The notes below the pieces were generated by a model. It searched no databases, was not told where the DNA came from, and saw only the letters and a list, made by a program, of their open reading frames with translations. Below, one piece after another: positions 8,460 to 18,117 of a DNA stretch of 64,000 nt. The stretch lies in the NCBI RefSeq assembly GCF_000423765.1, contig NZ_KE384089.1:11729-75728 (forward strand), in the 5' to 3' direction. Numbering within the stretch: the first letter of the stretch is position 1; every line of letters begins with the position of its first letter. This DNA comes from Streptococcus porci DSM 23759 (lineage in GTDB: Bacteria > Bacillota > Bacilli > Lactobacillales > Streptococcaceae). A program made the translations under genes and the position numbers.

Positions 8460-9743
8460 ATGAGCAAACATCAAGAAATTTTAGATTACCTAGAGAATCT
8501 TGCGGTTGGTAAGCGTGTCAGCGTACGCTCGATTTCTAATCATCTCAAGGTCAGCGACGGTACTGCTTATCGGGCTATCAAAGAAGCAGAAAATCGTGGG
8601 ATTGTAGAAACTCGCCCTCGTTCTGGAACTGTCCGTGTCGAGAAAAAAATGCGGGTTCGGTTAGATAAGTTGACCTATGCTGAAATTGCTAGAATTTCCG
8701 ATTCGGACGTGGTAGCGGGAGCCAGCGGTTTAGGTCACGAATTTAGCAAGTTTTCTATCGGGGCTATGACTCGGGAAAATATCTTGCGCTATTTGGTTAA
8801 TTCAGGACTTCTCATCGTCGGAGACCGTGAAGACATTCAACTTTTGGCGTTGGAACACCATAATGCTGTCTTAGTTACTGGTGGTTTTCCTGTCTCTGAT
8901 AAAGTTAAGGTAATGGCGGAGCAGACAGGTATTCCAGTTATGGTGACCAGCTATGACACCTTTAGTGTGGCAACCATGATTAATCAGGCTCTTTCTAACG
9001 CCCGTATCAAAACGGATGTCAAAACAGTTGATGAAATCTATCAGTTTAAATCAGACTATGGCTATCTTTTTCAAACAGATACCATCAAGGAGTTTCATAA
9101 TTTAACCAAGAAGACAAACCACGTTCGCTTTCCTGTTGTTGATGATCATGAGAGGGTTGTGGGCGTTGTCAGTATGCGTGACATTGCACAAATAGAAGTG
9201 GACGAGAAGATTGCTACCGTAATGACTAGCATTCCTTTTACGACAAAACCTAGTGTGAGTCTGGCGAACATTAGTCAGAAGATGATTTTTGAAGACTATA
9301 ATATGGTGCCTGTTGTGGCAGACGATGTGACACTCTTAGGCGTCATCACACGCCGTCAGATTTTGGAGGGGATACAAAATCTCCGTCATCCCAATCTCCA
9401 CACCTATAGTGAACAAATGCTGGCGCATCTCCATCATGAGAAAGACGACTTTTCATTTGTTGTGGAACCAGTTATGCTTGATCACATGGGGCAGCTAGCG
9501 CAAGGCGTTCTAGCAGAGTATTTTAAAGAGGTGGCGCACCGCCTTCTAACCAAAAAAAGCAAAAAAAATGTCATAATTGACCAAATGATGATATACTTTT
9601 TAGAGGCTGTTCAAATTGACGACCGTCTAACCATCGTCCCTAAAGTGGTTATGGAAAGCCGTCGAAGTAGCATTTTAGATATTAACATTTACTTAGATAA
9701 TCAAGTGGTTGCTAAAGCTGTAGTAACGACTAAGACGACTTAG
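8460..9743 (+). CDS. HTH-DRTGG-CBS-HotDog protein (YtoI-like)
   Basis: The 427-residue protein has four parts: an N-terminal helix-turn-helix (about 1-65, RSISNHLKVSDGTAYRAIKEAE), a DRTGG-type domain (about 70-185), two CBS domains (about 190-305, with VVGVVSMRDI and LLGVITRRQI) and a C-terminal HotDog thioesterase-like domain (about 310-427). The order matches Bacillus YtoI. CBS pairs usually sense adenine nucleotides and the HotDog part may bind acyl-CoA, so a metabolite-sensing regulator is plausible; its targets are not known to me. In related genomes I would expect map to follow directly; here an AT-rich island separates them. Confidence 0.85.
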   Translation: MSKHQEILDYLENLAVGKRVSVRSISNHLKVSDGTAYRAIKEAENRGIVETRPRSGTVRVEKKMRVRLDKLTYAEIARISDSDVVAGASGLGHEFSKFSIGAMTRENILRYLVNSGLLIVGDREDIQLLALEHHNAVLVTGGFPVSDKVKVMAEQTGIPVMVTSYDTFSVATMINQALSNARIKTDVKTVDEIYQFKSDYGYLFQTDTIKEFHNLTKKTNHVRFPVVDDHERVVGVVSMRDIAQIEVDEKIATVMTSIPFTTKPSVSLANISQKMIFEDYNMVPVVADDVTLLGVITRRQILEGIQNLRHPNLHTYSEQMLAHLHHEKDDFSFVVEPVMLDHMGQLAQGVLAEYFKEVAHRLLTKKSKKNVIIDQMMIYFLEAVQIDDRLTIVPKVVMESRRSSILDINIYLDNQVVAKAVVTTKTT

Positions 9744-9815
9744 CCTAATTGAGGAAATGCTACATCAGGAGTTGGTTTAAAATTTTATCGTATGATATTC
9801 CAAAAGACGATGATA

Positions 9816-9843
9816 TAAAAACCGTCTAGATAATCTAGACGGT
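9816..9843 (-). terminator. Terminator of the bacteriocin-like gene
   Basis: ACCGTCTAGAT (9821-9831) pairs with its reverse complement at 9833-9843 around one base. On the minus strand it is followed by TTTTTA, so it serves the minus-strand gene at 9872. Confidence 0.8.
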
Positions 9844-9871
9844 AAGCGCCACACCTAAAATTTAAAAGTTT

Positions 9872-10411
9872 TTAAGAAACAGTCTCCTCACCACAAATAA
9901 TTAAATATCCTACCAATAAAGCTATTGATATTTTTGGAAATTTACTAATCAAACCTGCCACTTTTAAAGCTGTTGTCAATGCACCAACTGCTGCCAGATA
10001 GTTACCTTTCCTAGTGTGATTTAAAATCTCTTTTGCAACGGTTCTTGATATTCCAAGAGTCTTACTGATACACCCATCGACATCATACAAAGGGCGTATC
10101 TGCTCTGAATACCAATTCTCTGGTTTTGAGTTTGCAGTATTTTGAAGGTAGCTAACGAATGTAATTATATTTTGTTGTTCTTGATAAGTATAACCACTTG
10201 TAGCCATTTTATGAGAATTTAAAATGTACCCTGATGAAGTTTTTGTGTATAGTTCCGTGAAGATATATTCAAATTCGTCTGCCCAAGTGTTTAAAATGAT
10301 TTCTTCAGAAGGAACGGATCTTTCATTTGCGTGAACTATGGCAAATATAGGACTACATAATGTGTTGAAGACTAAAAGACCAAGCAATAGTTTTGAAAAT
10401 TTCTTAATCAT
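9872..10411 (-). CDS. Secreted protein resembling streptococcin A-M57-type (large, unmodified) bacteriocins
   Basis: The start is the ATG at 10411, with GAGGT eight bases upstream; the longer frame adds seven unsupported residues. This gives 179 residues. A clear Sec signal peptide (KK, then a hydrophobic core, likely cleavage after VHA at residue 28) precedes a mature part of about 17 kDa. Its C-terminal third has a hydrophobic, Ala/Gly-rich stretch (YLAAVGALTTALKVAGLISK, then ISIALLVGYLII) that could insert into membranes. Only one Cys near residue 112 and one at the end lie in the mature region. Length, signal peptide and layout recall streptococcin A-M57; this comes from memory and I could not align the sequences. 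The gene is AT-rich, has its own terminator and sits in an island with IS debris. An alternative is another small secreted effector. Confidence 0.6.
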   Translation of the reverse strand: MIKKFSKLLLGLLVFNTLCSPIFAIVHANERSVPSEEIILNTWADEFEYIFTELYTKTSSGYILNSHKMATSGYTYQEQQNIITFVSYLQNTANSKPENWYSEQIRPLYDVDGCISKTLGISRTVAKEILNHTRKGNYLAAVGALTTALKVAGLISKFPKISIALLVGYLIICGEETVS

Positions 10412-10426
10412 GATATAATACCTCAT
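10411..10426 (+). promoter_or_regulatory. Extended -10 of the divergent small membrane-protein gene
   Basis: TGATATAAT (10411-10419) is an extended -10 that overlaps the start codon of the minus-strand gene. The divergent genes are only 55 bp apart, so their expression is likely to interfere or be co-controlled. Confidence 0.5.
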
Positions 10427-10466
10427 AACCATAAAATATAAAGGTTTAATTTAAAAGGGAGATAAA

Positions 10467-10655
10467 ATGAAGAAAATATTATCATTTTTAAATGCAGTTT
10501 TTGACTGTTATTCTAAAATTCTAGGCTTTGTGGCAAATATTATAATAATATTTTGGGGAAGAGAATTTATTTTAGATATGCAACGTTGGTCAATAATTAT
10601 GATTGTATCAATATGTTTTGTCTTTATAAATAAATGGCGAGATAGAAAAAAATAA
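10467..10655 (+). CDS. Small two-helix membrane protein, candidate immunity protein
   Basis: The 62-residue ORF starts with ATG at 10467, seven bases after AGGGAGA. It shows two hydrophobic segments (about residues 18-32 and 40-55) and a positively charged end, KWRDRKK. I know no named family. Its position divergent from a secreted bacteriocin-like protein, with the same AT-rich composition, makes an immunity role plausible because many bacteriocin immunity proteins are short membrane proteins; this is inference from context only. Confidence 0.6.
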   Translation: MKKILSFLNAVFDCYSKILGFVANIIIIFWGREFILDMQRWSIIMIVSICFVFINKWRDRKK

Positions 10656-10712
10656 CTTTACATATATTATTATATATACTTTTTGTGAAAAATCAAGTAA
10701 TTACCCTTGGTG

Positions 10713-11325
10713 CTAGTTAAACGCAAAATATCTTAGATTATAAGTCAACGGGATTTGCTCAACCCTAACCTGTAGTCCCGGGAGTCCTCTGGCAAAGGTT
10801 TGTTCCGTATGATATAGAGTGCCTCATTCCGAAATACGCGTTTCAATAGTCTGCCTCATGGCTAACTCCCTCCCTCCATATTCTGATGCAGAGGTGTCCA
10901 TAAGTGTTTAACACATTGTAACCAATGTCTGCTAGACCTTCAAAAATCCTTGCTCTATAGTTGAGAGCAGGATGACACTATCTACGATGACAATCGCATA
11001 GGGGAGGAGGATTTGGTCATTCATAGCTTGTCGAATGCGTTGTAGTGACCAATTAATTGTCTTGACTGACGTTTAAAACGACTTCTGTCAAGGAGCCGAC
11101 CTTATGGGAATAGTTGGTAGATTCTTTAAAACTGTCGTTGTGATTTAATCCCTAGTTCAGTTTACAATAGCAGTAAGACTAATAGAGATTCGTCTGAAAC
11201 TTTAGCTAGCATAACATTATGAGGAGGTTTCAGTGAATTAGGATTGCACTCACGATAAAGTTGATAACAAGTTTGTGATAATTGTCTTATTCAGGTCACC
11301 TCCTGTCTGTTTCGTCACTTACAGT
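10713..11325 (-). pseudogene. IS982-family transposase, degenerate
   Basis: Read on the minus strand in changing frames, the stretch gives the order of an IS982 transposase: QLSQTCYQLYRE, then SDESLLVLLLL, ELGIKSQRQFYR, SRFKRQSRQLI, IVIVDSV (first catalytic Asp region), LADIGYNV, RQTIETRISE, and at the end ARGLPGLQVRVEQIPLTYNL with stop at 10713-10715. At least five frameshifts or stops interrupt it, so it is not functional. It fills the gap between the bacteriocin-like island and map and supports arrival of this island by transfer. Confidence 0.75.
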
Positions 11326-11407
11326 ATAGTCTATTTGGGCTTTTTAGTGTATATTGATGTTTACTAGCACCATGGGTAAGTAATTATACAAAAACAAAGG
11401 AGAAAAC

Positions 11408-12268
11408 ATGATTACATTAAAATCGCAACGTGAAATTGAAGCTATGGATAAGGCTGGAGACTTTCTTGCCTCTATCCACATTGGACTTCGTGATATTTTG
11501 AAACCTGGTGTTGACATGTGGGAGGTTGAAGAATATGTCCGCCGTCGCTGTAAAGAAGAAAATGTTCTTCCTTTACAAATCGGTGTGGATGGGCACATCA
11601 TGGACTACCCTTATGCCACTTGCTGTGGGCTTAATGATGAAGTCGCGCATGCTTTCCCTCGTCACTATATTCTCAAAGATGGCGACCTGCTCAAGGTAGA
11701 TATGGTTTTATCTGAGCCTTTGGATAAAGCTGTTCTGGATGTCTCAAAACTCAATTTTGACAACGTGGCTGAGATGAAAAAGCACACGGAAGGTTACAAG
11801 GGTGGTTTGGCCGATTCCTGCTGGGCATACGCTATTGGTAATGTCTCTGAAGAGGTGAAAAACCTCATGGATGTGACCAAGAAAGCCATGTACTTGGGAA
11901 TTGAAAAAGCAGTTATTGGAAACCGCATCGGTGATATTGGCGCAGCTATTCAAGAATATGCTGAAAGTCGTGGCTACGGTGTCGTACGTGATCTAGTTGG
12001 ACATGGAGTTGGACCTACCATGCACGAAGAACCAATGGTACCAAATTATGGCGTAGCTGGTCGTGGTCTTCGTCTTAAAGAAGGGATGGTTTTAACTATC
12101 GAGCCTATGATTAACACGGGGACTTGGGAGATTGATACCGATGTTAAGACTGGCTGGGCGCATAAAACACTTGATGGAGGCCTTTCTTGTCAGTATGAAC
12201 ATCAATTTGTCATCACCAAAGATGGTCCCGTTATTTTAACCAGTCAAGGTGAAGAAGGTAGCTACTAG
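11408..12268 (+). CDS. map: Methionine aminopeptidase, type I
   Basis: The 286-residue enzyme removes the N-terminal Met from nascent proteins. Metal ligands are visible: Asp98 (KVDMVL), Asp136 (GLADSCW), His199 (LVGHGVG) and the two Glu in IEPM and EHQF. Between Asp98 and Asp136 lies an insertion of about 27 residues, which is typical of streptococcal Map and absent in E. coli Map. The start at 11408 is preceded by AAAGGAG. The next gene, yihY, follows after 45 bp. Confidence 0.96.
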   Translation: MITLKSQREIEAMDKAGDFLASIHIGLRDILKPGVDMWEVEEYVRRRCKEENVLPLQIGVDGHIMDYPYATCCGLNDEVAHAFPRHYILKDGDLLKVDMVLSEPLDKAVLDVSKLNFDNVAEMKKHTEGYKGGLADSCWAYAIGNVSEEVKNLMDVTKKAMYLGIEKAVIGNRIGDIGAAIQEYAESRGYGVVRDLVGHGVGPTMHEEPMVPNYGVAGRGLRLKEGMVLTIEPMINTGTWEIDTDVKTGWAHKTLDGGLSCQYEHQFVITKDGPVILTSQGEEGSY

Positions 12269-12313
12269 ATTAATCAAGAAGTAGAAAATTACCAAAACGA
12301 AAGGAAAGTCAGG

Positions 12314-13222
12314 ATGAAAAAACTATTGAAGCGTGTTCAAAATAGTCAATTCTTGGCTTTTTTTGTGGAACACTACAAAGCATCAGATATGGATTTGTCC
12401 AGTATAGCAGTTGCATACTACCTCATTTTGACCATGTTTCCTTTTCTGATTTTGCTGGCAAATATTTTTCCTTATCTCCACATTGATACCAGTCAGCTCC
12501 TGAGTTTTCTAAGTGACACCTTGCCTCGTCAGCTTTATTTGAGTACCACAGGTATTGTGCGAAGCATTTTTGACACCCCATCGAGTGGTCTCCTTTGGGT
12601 CTCTGTGGTGACGGGTTTGTGGACCACATCTAGGAGCATGACTTTCCTGCAGAAGGCCATCAATAAGGCTTATGACGTACAGGAACACCGTGATTTTGTG
12701 CTGGCGCATGCTATTGGTGTGTTGGCTGGTGTTATTTTAGTTATTTTTCTGATTTTGGCAATTTTTATTTCGACTTTTGGCAAAGCGGTGCTCAATATCA
12801 TTTATCAGCACTGGCACATGGAACGTAGCCTTTACGATGCCCTGTCTAACTTAACTCAACCCATCACCTTTCTAGTCTTTCTGGTGGCGGTTGGTTTACT
12901 TTATTTTATCTTGCCAAATGTTAAAATTAGACGCTTTCGGAATGTTTTGCCAGGAACCCTCTTCACTAGTATCGTCCTTATCTTGGCAACGAGTCTCTCC
13001 GGTGCTTATTTTAATTTGGCTATTGCCAGATTAGAAGATTTACGCTTCTTTGGTTCTGTGGCGATTCTAGTGATTATGTTCTGGTTTATTTTTTTGGCGA
13101 AGATTTTGATTATAGGAGCCCTGCTCAATTCCTCTTTCCAACGTAAGCGAGAAGGAACTATTGAAACTAGACGGGGTGATGTCTTGCAAATCATTCATGA
13201 TCGTCGAGAAAAACGAGAATAG
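12314..13222 (+). CDS. YihY/virulence factor BrkB family membrane protein
   Basis: The 302-residue protein has about six hydrophobic segments and the family opening AVAYYLILTMFPFLILLANIF. The family was once called ribonuclease BN in error; its biochemical role is not settled (membrane protein, possibly transport). AAAGGAAAG precedes the ATG. It sits after map in probable operon. Confidence 0.88.
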   Translation: MKKLLKRVQNSQFLAFFVEHYKASDMDLSSIAVAYYLILTMFPFLILLANIFPYLHIDTSQLLSFLSDTLPRQLYLSTTGIVRSIFDTPSSGLLWVSVVTGLWTTSRSMTFLQKAINKAYDVQEHRDFVLAHAIGVLAGVILVIFLILAIFISTFGKAVLNIIYQHWHMERSLYDALSNLTQPITFLVFLVAVGLLYFILPNVKIRRFRNVLPGTLFTSIVLILATSLSGAYFNLAIARLEDLRFFGSVAILVIMFWFIFLAKILIIGALLNSSFQRKREGTIETRRGDVLQIIHDRREKRE

Positions 13223-13286
13223 TCCTAAAAAAGTAAGCAACTTTTTCAATATAATTTCATACTTTTATGTAAACCTTTCCAAAAAA

Positions 13287-13295
13287 TGGTATAAT
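13287..13295 (+). promoter_or_regulatory. Extended -10 promoter of the CBS-ACT gene
   Basis: TATAAT (13290-13295) with TGG directly upstream, after an A-tract; a -35 is not evident. Confidence 0.6.
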
Positions 13296-13325
13296 AAGGA
13301 TAAGAAAATAGTCGGAGGATTTCCT

Positions 13326-13985
13326 ATGGCAGTAAAAGATTTTATGACTCGAAAAGTGGTCTATGTCTCTCCAGATACAACGGTCGCACATGCGGCTGAT
13401 TTGATGAGAGAGCAAGGCTTGCGCAGACTTCCTGTTATTGAAAATGATCGCTTGGTTGGCTTAGTCACAGAAGGGACCATGGCAGAAGCACAGCCGTCTA
13501 AGGCGACTAGCTTATCCATTTATGAGATGAACTATCTGCTTAATAAGACAAAAATCCGTGATGTCATGATTAAAAATGTGGTGACGGTTCATCCATATGC
13601 TAGTCTTGAAGATGCCATTTACCTGATGATGACCCACAATGTTGGTGTCCTTCCAGTAGCCGAAGATGGTTACGTTTCTGGTATCATTACGGATAAGGAT
13701 ATTTTCCGAACGTTCTTGAAAGTGTCAGGCTATGGTGAGGAAGGACTTCGTTTGCGTGTCTTGACTGAAAATAGTGTTGGTGTTCTTGAAAAAATCACCA
13801 AAACCATTTCAGATGAAAATCTTAACATCAGACGGACGGTGATTGCGGACGAGCGCCATGGTAAGGTAATCATCGAAGTCCAAATTGACGGAAACTTTGA
13901 CCTAGAATTACTGAGAGCGAAACTAGAAAATCAAGGCATTACGATTGACAGTCTAGTGAAAACACACGCCAAAGCTGGCATATAA
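13326..13985 (+). CDS. CBS-pair/ACT domain protein (AcuB-like)
   Basis: I start at the ATG at 13326, after CGGAGG; the longer frame begins inside yihY. The 219 residues comprise two CBS domains (about 1-55 and 75-130; VKDFMTRKVVYVSPDTTV and IRDVMIKNVVTVHPYASL) and a C-terminal ACT domain (about 138-210). Such proteins bind nucleotides or amino acids and act as metabolic sensors; the partner is unknown. The name acuB is used for the Bacillus relative in acetoin metabolism, but no acetoin genes are near. Confidence 0.85.
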   Translation: MAVKDFMTRKVVYVSPDTTVAHAADLMREQGLRRLPVIENDRLVGLVTEGTMAEAQPSKATSLSIYEMNYLLNKTKIRDVMIKNVVTVHPYASLEDAIYLMMTHNVGVLPVAEDGYVSGIITDKDIFRTFLKVSGYGEEGLRLRVLTENSVGVLEKITKTISDENLNIRRTVIADERHGKVIIEVQIDGNFDLELLRAKLENQGITIDSLVKTHAKAGI

Positions 13986-13991
13986 GATGAG

Positions 13992-14018
13992 GCACTGGCC
14001 ATTTTAGCTAGTGCTTTT
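13992..14018 (+). terminator. Terminator after the CBS-ACT gene
   Basis: GCACTGGC (13992-13999) pairs with GCTAGTGC (14007-14014) with one G-U pair, followed by TTTT. Confidence 0.7.
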
Positions 14019-14068
14019 CACATGATTTTTTGGTAGAATATAAGAAATTGAAAACAGAAAGAAATCAC

Positions 14069-14713
14069 ATGAAAACAGGTCTTTTTATATCCTTTGAAGG
14101 TCCAGATGGAGCTGGTAAAACGAGTGTTTTAGAGGCTTTGGTGCCACTTTTGCAAGAAAAAATTGGTGAGACTATTATCACTACCCGAGAACCTGGTGGC
14201 ATTGCCATTTCAGAAAAAATTCGAGAAGTCATCCTTGATGTAGCCCACACCAATATGGATGATAAAACGGAGCTTTTGCTTTATATTGCCGCTCGTCGCC
14301 AGCACTTGGTTGAGAAGGTTTTGCCAGCATTAGCAGCAGGTCACTTGGTTTTGGTGGATCGTTTTATCGACAGTTCAGTTGCCTATCAAGGCTACGGACG
14401 TGGGCTGGATATCCCAGCCATCAATTGGCTCAATGATTACGCAACAGATGGTCACAAACCAGATTTGACCCTATATTTTGATGTGCCATCAGACATTGGC
14501 TTAGAGCGTATTTCGCAAAATGCTAATCGGGAAGTCAACCGCCTTGATTTGGAAGCGTTGAGTATGCACCAAAAAGTTCGTTCGGGTTATCTGAGAATTG
14601 CTGAGCAGGAAAGTAATCGTGTGGTGACCATTGACGCTAGCCAACCGCTTGAAGCCGTTATTTCTGATGCTTATCAGGTCATCTTAGCAGCTCTAGAAAA
14701 GGCAAACAAATGA
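14069..14713 (+). CDS. tmk: Thymidylate kinase
   Basis: The 214-residue enzyme phosphorylates dTMP to dTDP. The P-loop GPDGAGKT lies at residues 10-17, the DR motif is in LVDRFIDSS, and the lid is Arg-rich. The start is ATG 14069; the longer frame starts in the -10 box TAGAAT (14034-14039). It overlaps holB by four bases (ATGA), which indicates translational coupling in the order tmk-holB-yabA-rsmI common in Firmicutes. Confidence 0.96.
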   Translation: MKTGLFISFEGPDGAGKTSVLEALVPLLQEKIGETIITTREPGGIAISEKIREVILDVAHTNMDDKTELLLYIAARRQHLVEKVLPALAAGHLVLVDRFIDSSVAYQGYGRGLDIPAINWLNDYATDGHKPDLTLYFDVPSDIGLERISQNANREVNRLDLEALSMHQKVRSGYLRIAEQESNRVVTIDASQPLEAVISDAYQVILAALEKANK

Positions 14714-15573
14714 ATCTAGCTCAACTCCAGCCAAAACTTTATGAGACTTTTACTCAGATTCTAAAAGCTGACAGAATGAGCCATGCCTACCTTTTTTCTG
14801 GAGATTTTGGCTCCTTTGACCTGGCTCTTTGGCTTGCTAAAAGTCGTTTTTGTGAGCAACTTTCAGATGGCTTACCTTGTCAGAATTGTCGTGCTTGTCG
14901 CCTGATTGAGAATCAGGAATTTTCAGACGTGAAAGTCATTGAACCTCAGGGACAACTTATCAAAACTGACACGATTCGAGAACTGACTCGTGATTTTTCA
15001 CGATCAGGTTTTGAGGGAGAAGCACAGGTCTTCATCATCAAAGATGCTGAAAAAATGCACAGCAATGCAGCTAATAGCCTTTTGAAATTTATCGAAGAGC
15101 CCCAAAGTCAGTCTTATATGATTTTGCTGACGGACGATGAAGGTAAGGTTTTACCGACTATTAAAAGCCGTTGCCAGCTCTTTCATTTCCCCAAAAATCA
15201 AGGGTATCTAGAAAATCTGCTACTGCAAGAAAGTCTTTTAAAAAATCAAGCTACCCTCTTGTCGCAAGTGGCTAGAAATGAAGCAGAAGCACTCGCTTTT
15301 TCTCAAAATAACAAAATTTTAGACCTTGAACAGACTCTAGAAAAATTTGTCAACTATTTAGAAAAAGATAAAAATAGAGCCTATCTTGAAGTCGCTAGGC
15401 TGGCTGTTTTAGCCTCAGACAAAGATTTGCAGGAGGTGTCTTTTAGGCTTCTAACAGTTATCTTGTCTCAAAGGCAAAATCCTGACTTGCTCAACCGTTG
15501 CTACCAAGCCAGACGCATGTGGCAGGCTAATGTTAGCTTTCAAAATGTTCTGGAATATTTTGTGATTGCTTAG
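14710..15573 (+). CDS. holB: DNA polymerase III subunit delta'
   Basis: The 287-residue clamp-loader subunit has the zinc module Cys48, Cys57, Cys60, Cys63 (CQNCRAC). The Walker A position reads SGDFGSFD and lacks GKT, as expected for delta', which does not hydrolyse ATP. The sensor segment [11 protein letters not shown] is conserved. It overlaps tmk and is followed by yabA after 15 bp. Confidence 0.94.
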   Translation: MNLAQLQPKLYETFTQILKADRMSHAYLFSGDFGSFDLALWLAKSRFCEQLSDGLPCQNCRACRLIENQEFSDVKVIEPQGQLIKTDTIRELTRDFSRSGFEGEAQVFIIKDAEKMHSNAANSLLKFIEEPQSQSYMILLTDDEGKVLPTIKSRCQLFHFPKNQGYLENLLLQESLLKNQATLLSQVARNEAEALAFSQNNKILDLEQTLEKFVNYLEKDKNRAYLEVARLAVLASDKDLQEVSFRLLTVILSQRQNPDLLNRCYQARRMWQANVSFQNVLEYFVIA

Positions 15574-15588
15574 AATTAAGGAGAAACA

Positions 15589-15918
15589 ATGAACAAAAAA
15601 GAATTACTAGATCAAATGGAAACCTTCTCCCAACAATTCATGGTGACTCTAGCTGAATTTGATGCCATGAAAAAGAAAGTGCAGGAAGTCTTTGAAGAAA
15701 ATGCCCGCTTGCGCATGGAAAATACAGTCTTACGTGAGCATCTCAGCCAGCTTGTTGTTGAAGAACGACAACCTTTGAAAAATTCAACAAGAGGCAAGGA
15801 ATATGTGGAGTCAATCTATGAAGAAGGTTTCCATGTCTGCAATGATTTTTACGGACAGCACCGCGAGAATAAGGAAGATTGTGCTTTTTGCATGGAACTT
15901 CTCTACAGCCGAAAGTAG
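15589..15918 (+). CDS. yabA: Replication initiation control protein YabA
   Basis: The 109-residue protein has an N-terminal coiled coil (about 1-60) and a C-terminal zinc-binding part with His82, Cys84, Cys98, Cys101, equivalent to the residues in Bacillus YabA. YabA binds DnaA and DnaN and prevents over-initiation. GGAG lies upstream of the ATG. Its place between holB and rsmI is conserved. Confidence 0.95.
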   Translation: MNKKELLDQMETFSQQFMVTLAEFDAMKKKVQEVFEENARLRMENTVLREHLSQLVVEERQPLKNSTRGKEYVESIYEEGFHVCNDFYGQHRENKEDCAFCMELLYSRK

Positions 15919-15926
15919 GAGGAGTT

Positions 15927-16793
15927 ATGCAAGTACAAAAATCCTTTAAGGGACAAAGTCAGTACGGCATCCTTTATCTGGTACCTACTCCCATAGGAAA
16001 TCTTCAGGATATGACTTTCCGCGCAGTAGACACTTTGAAAAACGTGGATATCATCTGTGCGGAGGACACTAGAAATACAGGGCTTTTGCTCAAGCATTTC
16101 GAGATTGCAACCAAGCAGGTTTCTTTTCATGAGCACAATGCCTTTGAGAAACTTCCTGATTTGATTGAGCTTTTGAAGACTGGGAAATCGCTAGCGCAGG
16201 TTTCTGATGCGGGGATGCCCTCTATTTCCGATCCTGGTCATGATTTGGTAAAGGCAGCTATCTCAGAGGGAATTTCTGTGGTTGCATTGCCAGGAGCCTC
16301 GGCTGGGATTACGGCCTTAATCGCCTCAGGACTTGCCCCCCAGCCTCATGTTTTTTATGGTTTTTTACCGAGAAAAGCAGGGCAGCAAAAGTCTTTTTTC
16401 CAAGAAAAGATGGCTTATCCAGAGACTCAGATTTTTTACGAAAGTCCTTATCGAGTAGCTGATACGCTAGAAAATATGTTGTCTGTTTACGGAGACCGTG
16501 AAGTGGTTGTGGTCAGAGAGCTGACCAAACTCTATGAAGAATACCAGCGAGGAAGGATTTCAGAAGTCTTAGCTTACCTTTCTGAAAATCCTCTCAAGGG
16601 AGAATGTCTGATTTTGGTGGCAGGAGCTTCTGGAACGATAACCTCAACGCAGGAAGTGGAAGTTATAGATTCCGCTGATTTAGTTGCTCAGCTGATTGCC
16701 CAAGGAAAGAAACCAAATCAGGCTATTAAAGAAGTTGCAAAAACTTATAACCTCAATCGCCAAGAGGTTTATAACGCTTATCACAAGATTTAG
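15927..16793 (+). CDS. rsmI: 16S rRNA 2'-O-ribose C1402 methyltransferase
   Basis: The start at 15927 follows AGGAGGAG; the longer frame lies inside yabA. The 288-residue protein has the signatures [11 protein letters not shown] and [12 protein letters not shown] of the SAM-dependent tetrapyrrole-methylase fold. It methylates C1402 of 16S rRNA in the P site. It ends the tmk-holB-yabA-rsmI operon; pepT follows after only 11 bp and may be read through. Confidence 0.95.
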   Translation: MQVQKSFKGQSQYGILYLVPTPIGNLQDMTFRAVDTLKNVDIICAEDTRNTGLLLKHFEIATKQVSFHEHNAFEKLPDLIELLKTGKSLAQVSDAGMPSISDPGHDLVKAAISEGISVVALPGASAGITALIASGLAPQPHVFYGFLPRKAGQQKSFFQEKMAYPETQIFYESPYRVADTLENMLSVYGDREVVVVRELTKLYEEYQRGRISEVLAYLSENPLKGECLILVAGASGTITSTQEVEVIDSADLVAQLIAQGKKPNQAIKEVAKTYNLNRQEVYNAYHKI

Positions 16794-16804
16794 AAAGGAC
16801 TAAC

Positions 16805-18031
16805 ATGACATACGAAAATCTCTTAAATCGTTTTTTGACTTATGTGAAGATTAATACGCGCTCAGATGCTATGAGCACGACAACGCCCTCAACGCCTAGT
16901 CAGACTGATTTTGCTCTCAATGTTTTAAAACCAGAGATGGAGCGAATTGGTCTAGTTGATGTGCATTACTTGGAGCACAATGGCTATATCGTGGGAACAT
17001 TGCCTGCCAATGGCAAAGGATTTAAGCATACGATTGGCTACATTTCCCACATTGATACGGCAGATTTTAACGCCGAAAATGTGACTCCACAGATTATTGA
17101 TAACTACGATGGTAGCGATATTACTCTTGGCACATCAGGCTATAGCCTGAGCCCCCAAGATTTTCCAAGCCTTAACAAATATATCGGCCAAACCCTGATC
17201 ACAACTGATGGAACAACGCTTCTCGGTGCAGATGACAAGTCTGGTATCGCTGAAATTATGACAGCGGTGGAATACCTTGCCAGTCACCCAGAAATCGAAC
17301 ATGGGGAGATACGCGTTGGTTTTGGCCCAGATGAGGAAATTGGTGTTGGTGCAGATAAGTTTGACGTCGCAGACTTTGATGTTGATTTTGCCTACACCAT
17401 TGACGGTGGACCATTAGGGGAGCTTCAGTACGAAACTTTCAGCGCAGCAGCAGCGGAACTCCGCTTTATTGGTCGCAATGTCCACCCAGGAACAGCTAAA
17501 GGTAGTATGATTAACGCCCTGCAGTTGGCTACAGATTTCCACAATCAACTCCCAGCCACAGACCGTCCAGAGCATACAGAGGGTTACGAGGGTTTCTATC
17601 ACCTCCATGGACTAGGCGGAACGGTCGATGAGGCAACCAGCTCTTATATTATTCGTGATTTTGAGGACGAGGCTTTTGAAAATCGCAAAGCTGAGATGGA
17701 GCGTATCGCGGCTAAGATGAATGCCGAGTTGGGAGAGGAGCGTGTCATTCTAAGTCTTCACGATCAATATTACAACATGAAAAAGGTCATTGAAAAAGAC
17801 ATGACACCAATTAACATAGCAAAATCTGTCATGGAAAATCTAGACATTTCCCCAATCATCGAGCCAATTCGCGGCGGTACGGACGGGTCGAAAATCTCCT
17901 TTATGGGTATCCCAACACCAAATATCTTTGCAGGTGGTGAAAACATGCATGGTCGTTTTGAATACGTCAGCCTGCAAACCATGGAAAAAGCCGTAGATGT
18001 GATTATTGGAATCTCTACTTATAGGGATTAA
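16805..18031 (+). CDS. pepT: Peptidase T (tripeptidase)
   Basis: The 408-residue M20 zinc aminopeptidase releases the N-terminal residue of tripeptides. Metal-binding motifs are HIDTADF, GADDKSG and [25 protein letters not shown] is the dimerisation/active-site segment. Length fits the family. It acts in the cytoplasm on peptides imported by oligopeptide transporters. Good AAAGGA ribosome site. Confidence 0.96.
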   Translation: MTYENLLNRFLTYVKINTRSDAMSTTTPSTPSQTDFALNVLKPEMERIGLVDVHYLEHNGYIVGTLPANGKGFKHTIGYISHIDTADFNAENVTPQIIDNYDGSDITLGTSGYSLSPQDFPSLNKYIGQTLITTDGTTLLGADDKSGIAEIMTAVEYLASHPEIEHGEIRVGFGPDEEIGVGADKFDVADFDVDFAYTIDGGPLGELQYETFSAAAAELRFIGRNVHPGTAKGSMINALQLATDFHNQLPATDRPEHTEGYEGFYHLHGLGGTVDEATSSYIIRDFEDEAFENRKAEMERIAAKMNAELGEERVILSLHDQYYNMKKVIEKDMTPINIAKSVMENLDISPIIEPIRGGTDGSKISFMGIPTPNIFAGGENMHGRFEYVSLQTMEKAVDVIIGISTYRD

Positions 18032-18117
18032 AGATAGAAAGAAATAACAATTTGTGATACAATGAAGCTAGCAAAAAGGCAGATTTTGCAACGCAACGTT
18101 AAGAAAGGGGAAGTGAC

